From: Rhodococcus sp. Leaf247
GTDB lineage: Bacteria; Actinomycetota; Actinomycetes; Mycobacteriales; Mycobacteriaceae
Length of the DNA: 64,000 nucleotides
Direction of reading: 5' to 3'
Assembly (NCBI RefSeq): GCF_001426185.1
Contig: NZ_LMRP01000001.1
Span: forward strand, 1,957,563 to 2,021,562
The notes below the pieces were generated by a model, which was not told the DNA's origin, made no database searches, and saw only the letters and a list, made by a program, of their open reading frames with translations. Shown one piece after another: positions 59,280-64,000 of the stretch. How positions within the stretch are numbered: position 1 is the first letter of the stretch; each line of letters begins with the position of its first letter. The position numbers and the translations under genes were made by a program.

Positions 59280-60110
59280 TCAGGTCCACCACCGTTCGAG
59301 CACGCGGGCGACACCGTCGTCCGCGTTGCTCGTGGTGACTTCGTCGGCCACGGCGATCGCGGCGGGGTGAGCATTCGCCATCGCGACGCCGTGGCCCACC
59401 ATCGACAGCATCGGGATGTCGTTCGGCATGTCGCCGAACGCGACCATCTCGGATGCGTCGATACCCAGGGTTCGGGCGATCTCGAGCAGTCCGGACGCCT
59501 TGGACACCCCCGGCGCACTCAGTTCGATGAGTCCGTTGTCGGTCGAGAACGTCACGTCGGCCAGGTGCTCGACGTGGGACGACAACGCCGCCGCCATGTC
59601 GCCACTGGTCATCGACGACTGCCGGATCAGCAGTTTCACGGCAGGTGCCGACAGCACGTCCTCGGGCGAGGTCTCGGTGTTGTCGGGATTGAGCCATGCG
59701 TGCTCGTATCCGGGCGAGCTGACGAACTGCGGAGTCGCGGCGTCGTGAGCGCTGCGACCGACGCGCTCGACAGCGAGGCCACAGCCCTCGATCAGTGATT
59801 CCGCCAGCGCCGCCAGTTCGGCGAGATCGGACACGCTCAGGGTCCGAGCGGACACGATGCGATCGTTCTCGCTGTCGTAGATCACCGCGCCGTTCGCGCA
59901 CACCGACATCGGTGCGTAGCCCAGCTGGTCGACGATGGGGCTGATCCACCGCGGCGGGCGACCGGTCGAGAGGACGAAGGTGTCCCCGGCGGCGGCAACG
60001 GCATGAACGGCCGCCTTCGTACGGGCGGTCACGCGCTCGTGATGATCGATGAGGGTGCCGTCGACGTCCGATGCGACGAGCCTCGGTCGCGGTCGCTCTG
60101 TGTGCTGCAT
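59280..60110 (-). CDS. HAD-superfamily phosphatase, Cof type (Rv3813c-like)
   Basis: This 276-residue protein is a type IIB HAD hydrolase. Motif I is ASDVDGTLID with nucleophile and acid/base Asp, motif II is VLSTGRPP, motif III Lys lies in GVSKASGLLEI and motif IV is AFGDMPNDIPML. The cap domain is inserted between motifs II and III. It probably dephosphorylates small sugar phosphates or flavin precursors; the substrate is unknown. The ATG at 60110 is used. Convergent with the amidase gene, ten bases between stops; divergent from the ABC-F gene. Confidence 0.9.
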   Translation of the reverse strand: MQHTERPRPRLVASDVDGTLIDHHERVTARTKAAVHAVAAAGDTFVLSTGRPPRWISPIVDQLGYAPMSVCANGAVIYDSENDRIVSARTLSVSDLAELAALAESLIEGCGLAVERVGRSAHDAATPQFVSSPGYEHAWLNPDNTETSPEDVLSAPAVKLLIRQSSMTSGDMAAALSSHVEHLADVTFSTDNGLIELSAPGVSKASGLLEIARTLGIDASEMVAFGDMPNDIPMLSMVGHGVAMANAHPAAIAVADEVTTSNADDGVARVLERWWT

Positions 60111-60148
60111 CGGTCAAGTCTGCACGAACGTCCGTAGTCTGATGTCCC

Positions 60149-61837
60149 GTGTCCCATCTCGAACTGTCCGACGTCGACTACTTCCTGCCCGACGGGCGCC
60201 AGTTGCTCGACGGAGTGTCGTTCCGTGTGGGCGACGGCGCGAAGACGGCCTTGATCGGTCCGAACGGAACGGGCAAGACGACCATCACCCGGATCGTGGC
60301 CGGCGACATCGCTCCGGACGAGGGCACCGTCGGAAGATCGGGCACGCTCGGGGTGATGCGTCAGTTCGTCGGGCAGGTCCGCGACGACACCACGGTGCGG
60401 GATCTGCTGCTGTCGGTATGTACGGAGCAGGTACGCCGGTCGGCTCGGCTTCTCGACGACACCGAGAACGCGATGATCGATCGCGACGACGAGGCGACCC
60501 AGATGGCGTACGCGCAGGCGCTCTCCGATTGGGGCGATGTCGGCGGATACGACCTCGAGCCGTTCTGGGACGAGGTCACCATGTCGGCGATGGGGATGCC
60601 GTTCGATCGTGCGAAGTGGCGCGCCGCATCGACGCTCAGTGGAGGTGAGCAGAAGCGCCTCGTGCTCGAAGCCCTGTTCGCGGGAAACGACCAACTGCTG
60701 CTTCTCGACGAGCCCGACAACTACCTCGACGTTCCGGGAAAGCGTTGGCTCGAGCGCACGATCGCGGCGTCGGACAAGTCGGTCCTGTTCATCAGTCACG
60801 ACCGAGAGTTGTTGGCCACGGCCGCGACTCGCATCGTCACACTGGAGCCGGGGGTGAACGGTGCATCCGCCTGGGTCCACGGCGGCGACTTCTCCACCTA
60901 TACCGAGGCGCGCGAGAAGCGCAACGCTCGGCTGGACGAACTCCGCGCTCGGTGGGACGAGGAGCGGATCAAGTTGCGGGCATTGGTCTTGCGCCTGCGG
61001 GAGAAGTCGAAGTTCAACGACGGTGTCGCCTCCCGCTACCACGCAGCGCAGACGCGACTGGCGAAGTTCGAGGAGGCCGGACCCCCGGAAGCAGTTCCGC
61101 TGCGTCAGAACGTGGCGGTTCGCCTGACGGGTGGCCGCACCGCGAAACGCGCGCTCGTCTGCACCGGACTCGAGCTGACCGGTCTGATGCAGCCGTTCGA
61201 CACGGAGATCTGGTACGGCGACCGTGTGGCCGTGCTGGGCTCCAACGGCTCGGGCAAGTCACACTTCCTGCGGTTGCTCGCTGCCGGTGGAACCGACCCC
61301 GCGACCGAGCACCTCCCCGTCAGCGAGTTGGACATCGCACCCGTACCGCACAGTGGCACAGCAACTCTGGGCGCCAGAGTCCGACCGGGCCTTTTCGCGC
61401 AGACTCACACGCGGCCCGATCTCGAGGGCAATACGCTGCTGGACATCATGCACACGGGTACCTCGCACCGCGACGGCATGGGCCGCGAGGCTGCATCCCG
61501 CGCGCTCGACAGATACGGGTTGTCCCGACAGGCGGAACAGAAGTACGACGACCTGTCCGGAGGTCAGCAGGCCCGCCTGCAGATCCTGTTGCTCGAGCTG
61601 TCCGGAGCCACGATGCTGCTTCTCGACGAGCCGACCGACAACCTCGATCTCGAGTCGGCGGACTCGTTGCAGGACGCCATCGTCGCGTTCGACGGCACAG
61701 TGATCACCGTGACTCACGACCGTTGGTTCGCCAAGAGCTTCGATCGGTTCCTCGTCTTCGGATCCGACGGGAAGGTCTACGAGTCGTCGGAGCCGGTGTG
61801 GGACGAAGCCAGAGTCGCACGCACCCGGTGTACGTGA
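60149..61837 (+). CDS. ABC-F family ATPase (duplicated ATP-binding protein)
   Basis: This 562-residue soluble protein has two ABC domains and no membrane part. The first has GPNGTGKTTITRI, SGGEQKRLVLEAL and LLLLDEPDNYLDV; the second has GSNGSGKSHFLRLL, SGGQQARLQILLL and LLLDEPTDNLDL. Between them is the charged helical P-site linker (about 250-300, rich in Arg, Glu and Lys). ABC-F proteins act on the ribosome as translation factors or antibiotic-protection factors. Which type this is cannot be told by eye. The GTG at 60149 is taken as start. Confidence 0.9.
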   Translation: MSHLELSDVDYFLPDGRQLLDGVSFRVGDGAKTALIGPNGTGKTTITRIVAGDIAPDEGTVGRSGTLGVMRQFVGQVRDDTTVRDLLLSVCTEQVRRSARLLDDTENAMIDRDDEATQMAYAQALSDWGDVGGYDLEPFWDEVTMSAMGMPFDRAKWRAASTLSGGEQKRLVLEALFAGNDQLLLLDEPDNYLDVPGKRWLERTIAASDKSVLFISHDRELLATAATRIVTLEPGVNGASAWVHGGDFSTYTEAREKRNARLDELRARWDEERIKLRALVLRLREKSKFNDGVASRYHAAQTRLAKFEEAGPPEAVPLRQNVAVRLTGGRTAKRALVCTGLELTGLMQPFDTEIWYGDRVAVLGSNGSGKSHFLRLLAAGGTDPATEHLPVSELDIAPVPHSGTATLGARVRPGLFAQTHTRPDLEGNTLLDIMHTGTSHRDGMGREAASRALDRYGLSRQAEQKYDDLSGGQQARLQILLLELSGATMLLLDEPTDNLDLESADSLQDAIVAFDGTVITVTHDRWFAKSFDRFLVFGSDGKVYESSEPVWDEARVARTRCT

Positions 61838-61926
61838 CGATTCGGACACGGTGAGGCGCAGGCGCACGTGTAGAGCCGTATCGCGACGTTAGTGTCGAGG
61901 TCGTTTCCTGTGAAAGGTGATGCGGC

Positions 61927-63306
61927 GTGGACATCATGGAACCGGTGCACGGCACCGCCTATCTGCTGAGCGTGGCGGCCATCGCGGTCGCACTTCTGCT
62001 TGTCCTCATCATGAAGGTCAAGCTCCACGCCTTCCTGTCGCTGGTACTGGTGAGTCTGCTGACCGCGGTTGCCGCCGGCATCCCTCTCGGGGACGTGCCG
62101 GACACGCTGCTCACCGGCTTCGGCGGGACACTCGGCAGCGTCGCGCTGCTCGTCGCTCTCGGCGTCATGCTGGGTCGACTGCTCGAACGGACCGGCGGGG
62201 CACAGGTTCTCGCGGACACGCTGATCGCCAGGTTCGGGGAGAAGCGTGCACCGTTCGCCCTCGGCGTGGCGGCACTGATCTTCGGTTTCCCGATCTTTTT
62301 CGACGCCGGCCTGGTCATCTTCCTGCCGATCATCTTCTCGGTGGCGCGACGCTTCGGTGGCTCGATCCTGCTCTACGCGTTGCCGACAGCCGGTGCCTTC
62401 GCCGCGATGCACGCGATCGTTCCACCGCATCCGGGTCCCGTCGCCGCGGCCGACCTCACGGGTGGCGACATCGGTCTCACCTTGATCCTGGGTGTGCCGG
62501 TGGCAGTCGTGGCGTGGTTCGTCGGCTCGTACCTCGTCGGTACCCGCCTCGGCCGTCGGTTCGTGACGACGCCTGCTGCACTGTTCGGGGATGCCGAGGA
62601 TGCTGATGCTCCCACCTACGCACCCCCGCGCTTCATCGCCGTTCTCGGGGTACTCCTCTTCCCGCTGATCCTGATCTGCCTCAACACCGGGGTGTCGACG
62701 CTGCAGACAGCCGGCGCGATCTCGGAGGACGCGCCCTGGGCAGATGCCCTCATCCTGCTGGGCCAGACGCCCGTCGCGTTGCTCCTGACCGTGCTTCTGT
62801 CTCTCGTAGTCCTCGCACCCGGGCGGTTCAGCGTCTCCAAGGCCACGGCGCTCATGGACGACGCTCTCGGACCGGTCTGCGCGATCATCCTCATCACCGG
62901 CGCCGGCGGGATGTTCGGTGGCGTCCTCCGCGCCAGTGGTATCGGCGCCTCCCTGACGGAGTCTCTCTCCGACCTAGGATTCTCGCTGATCCTGCAGGCG
63001 TTCCTGATCGCGGCAGCCCTACGCGTGGCCCAGGGGAGCGCCACAGTAGCACTCACGACGACCGCGGGCCTGGTGTCGGCACAGGTCGCGGAAGTGGGGT
63101 TGGGTAACTTCGATATCGCACTGCTGGTGTTCGCGATCGCGGCGGGAGCAACCGTGCTCTCCCACGTCAACGATTCCGGCTTCTGGCTCGTCAGCCGATT
63201 CTTCGGCATGGACGAGAAAACGACACTCAAGACATGGACGGTCATGGAAACGACACTGGGACTTGCGGTCTTCGCGCTGGCATCACTGCTCTGGGTGGTG
63301 TTCTGA
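61927..63306 (+). CDS. gntP: Gluconate:H+ symporter, GntP family
   Basis: This 459-residue permease has about twelve membrane segments and GntP signatures: LTGFGGTLGSVALLVALGVM, FGFPIFFDAGLVIFLPI, AMHAIVPPHPGPVAAA, and HVNDSGFWLVSRFF near the end. It imports gluconate or a related hexonate. The GTG at 61927 follows AAGGTGAT; an ATG three codons later is also possible. The gluconokinase gene starts directly after its stop, so the pair forms a gluconate uptake operon. The 89-base leader upstream has no obvious riboswitch or large hairpin. Confidence 0.93.
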   Translation: MDIMEPVHGTAYLLSVAAIAVALLLVLIMKVKLHAFLSLVLVSLLTAVAAGIPLGDVPDTLLTGFGGTLGSVALLVALGVMLGRLLERTGGAQVLADTLIARFGEKRAPFALGVAALIFGFPIFFDAGLVIFLPIIFSVARRFGGSILLYALPTAGAFAAMHAIVPPHPGPVAAADLTGGDIGLTLILGVPVAVVAWFVGSYLVGTRLGRRFVTTPAALFGDAEDADAPTYAPPRFIAVLGVLLFPLILICLNTGVSTLQTAGAISEDAPWADALILLGQTPVALLLTVLLSLVVLAPGRFSVSKATALMDDALGPVCAIILITGAGGMFGGVLRASGIGASLTESLSDLGFSLILQAFLIAAALRVAQGSATVALTTTAGLVSAQVAEVGLGNFDIALLVFAIAAGATVLSHVNDSGFWLVSRFFGMDEKTTLKTWTVMETTLGLAVFALASLLWVVF

Positions 63307-63834
63307 GTGCAGGAACCTGCACAGGAACTTCCGCGCCACATCATCGTCATGGGGGTGTCCGGTACCGGGAAGACGACGGTGGGGAGCGCCCTCGCCACGA
63401 AGCTCGGCAGCACGTTCATCGAGGGGGACAAACTCCACCCTGCGTCGAACATCGAGAAGATGTCGGCAGGGCACCCGCTGGACGACGACGACCGGAAGCC
63501 GTGGCTCGCTGCCGTGGCACAGGAGATCGGTCGGGTGGCGGCACGCGGGGAAACCTCGGTCACTGCGTGCTCGGCCTTGACGAGGCTCTACAGGAATTGG
63601 CTCCGAGAGGGATATACGGAGCTGTTCTTCGTTCATCTGCAGGCCGACTACGACACTCTGCTCGACCGGATGTCCAAGCGCCGGCACTTCATGCCGCCGT
63701 CCCTCCTCCAGTCCCAGTTCGACACGTTGGAGAATCTGCAATCGGACGAGAACGGCGCCGGCGTTCCCGATGTGAACGGCGTCGAGAAGGTCGTTGCGTC
63801 GGCTCTGGACGCCGTCGGGTTCACACGGACGTAG
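63307..63834 (+). CDS. gntK: Gluconokinase GntK
   Basis: This 175-residue P-loop kinase phosphorylates gluconate to 6-phosphogluconate, which feeds the pentose phosphate pathway. It has Walker A MGVSGTGKTTVGSAL, the substrate motif FIEGDKLHPASNIEKMSAG, DDDDRKPWLAA, and CSALTRLYRNWLR. Length is normal for the family. The GTG start comes immediately after the gntP stop, with no gap. Transcription probably ends at the hairpin at 63886-63920. Confidence 0.95.
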   Translation: MQEPAQELPRHIIVMGVSGTGKTTVGSALATKLGSTFIEGDKLHPASNIEKMSAGHPLDDDDRKPWLAAVAQEIGRVAARGETSVTACSALTRLYRNWLREGYTELFFVHLQADYDTLLDRMSKRRHFMPPSLLQSQFDTLENLQSDENGAGVPDVNGVEKVVASALDAVGFTRT

Positions 63835-63885
63835 GAACTCACGCAGCGCTGAATCTCGTTGGTGCGCGGGAGGACCCGTGAATGC

Positions 63886-63920
63886 AGAAAGCCCCCCGAC
63901 CTGTGGTCGGGGGGCTTTCT
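63886..63920. terminator. Strong hairpin between gntK and the rRNA operon (bidirectional terminator)
   Basis: A perfect 15-bp inverted repeat (63886-63900 with 63906-63920) has a five-base loop (CTGTG) and stem ends AGAAAG/CTTTCT, giving a short T-run in both directions. It lies ten bases beyond the 5S rRNA 3' end and 51 bases after gntK, so it can stop both convergent units. Confidence 0.9.
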
Positions 63921-63929
63921 GTGAAGGGT

Positions 63930-64000
63930 TGTTCGGCGGTGTCCTACTCTCCCACACCCTGTCGGGTGCAGTACCATCGGCGCTGGAGGGCTTAGCTTCC
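63930..64000 (-). rRNA. 5S ribosomal RNA, 3' part (cut by window edge)
   Basis: The minus strand reads the conserved 3' half of actinobacterial 5S rRNA: GGAAGCTAAGCCCTCCAGCG, then CCGATGGTACTGCACCCGA, then GGGAGAGTAGGACACCGCC and GAACA. The 5' part, and presumably the 23S and 16S genes, lie beyond the right edge. The exact 3' end is estimated to within two or three bases. Confidence 0.95.

Overview
The window is high-GC actinobacterial DNA. It carries the core mycolyl-arabinogalactan cell-wall locus of a mycolic-acid bacterium (order Mycobacteriales). Gene content and order fit a Rhodococcus-type organism: glf, glfT2, PAP2, ubiA, aftB, mycolyltransferases, fadD32, pks13 and accD4 run together, and GtrA, dprE1, dprE2, aftA and emb form a second block. 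The order matches the Rv3777 to Rv3813c region of Mycobacterium tuberculosis, as I recall it, but with rearrangements and insertions. The genus is inferred; family-level identity of the core genes is secure.

Layout. 1-7604: accessory metabolism (truncated lactate 2-monooxygenase, aldo/keto reductase, DrrAB-type ABC exporter, large SARP/LuxR-like regulator, quinone oxidoreductase). 7606-12950: cysteine-desulfurase-like protein, proteasome activator Bpa, the galactan exporter pair (Wzm/Wzt type), GlfT1 and a TylF-like methyltransferase. 12943-18604: a minus-strand block with a second GlfT2-like enzyme and a three-gene polyprenyl-phosphate-sugar module (GT2, GtrA, large membrane protein). 18718-21221: dTDP-rhamnose genes rmlB, rmlA and rmlC. 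21208-34199: arabinan genes GtrA, dprE1, dprE2, aftA, an unassigned polytopic protein and two Emb arabinosyltransferases. 34193-46960: secreted lipase, the mycolate condensation set accD4/pks13/fadD32, an F420-type oxidoreductase, a cutinase-family enzyme and a DUF732 lipoprotein. 47103-50267: two Ag85-type mycolyltransferases, one with four LGFP repeats. 50583-56993: the tightly overlapping operon glf-glfT2-PAP2-ubiA-aftB. 57206-59269: LGFP-containing peptidoglycan amidase. 59280-63834: HAD phosphatase, ABC-F ATPase, gluconate permease and kinase. 63930-64000: the 3' part of a 5S rRNA on the minus strand behind a strong hairpin.

Working together: RmlABC and Glf make rhamnose and galactofuranose donors. 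GlfT1 and GlfT2 build galactan, and the ABC pair probably exports it. UbiA, PAP2 and DprE1/DprE2 make decaprenyl-phospho-arabinose. AftA, Emb and AftB polymerise and cap arabinan. FadD32, Pks13 and AccD4 make mycolic acids, and the mycolyltransferases attach them. The least explained parts are the second GlfT2 with its neighbouring methyltransferase and Gtr-like trio, the membrane protein between AftA and Emb, and operator-like repeats upstream of the amidase, a mycolyltransferase and fadD32.
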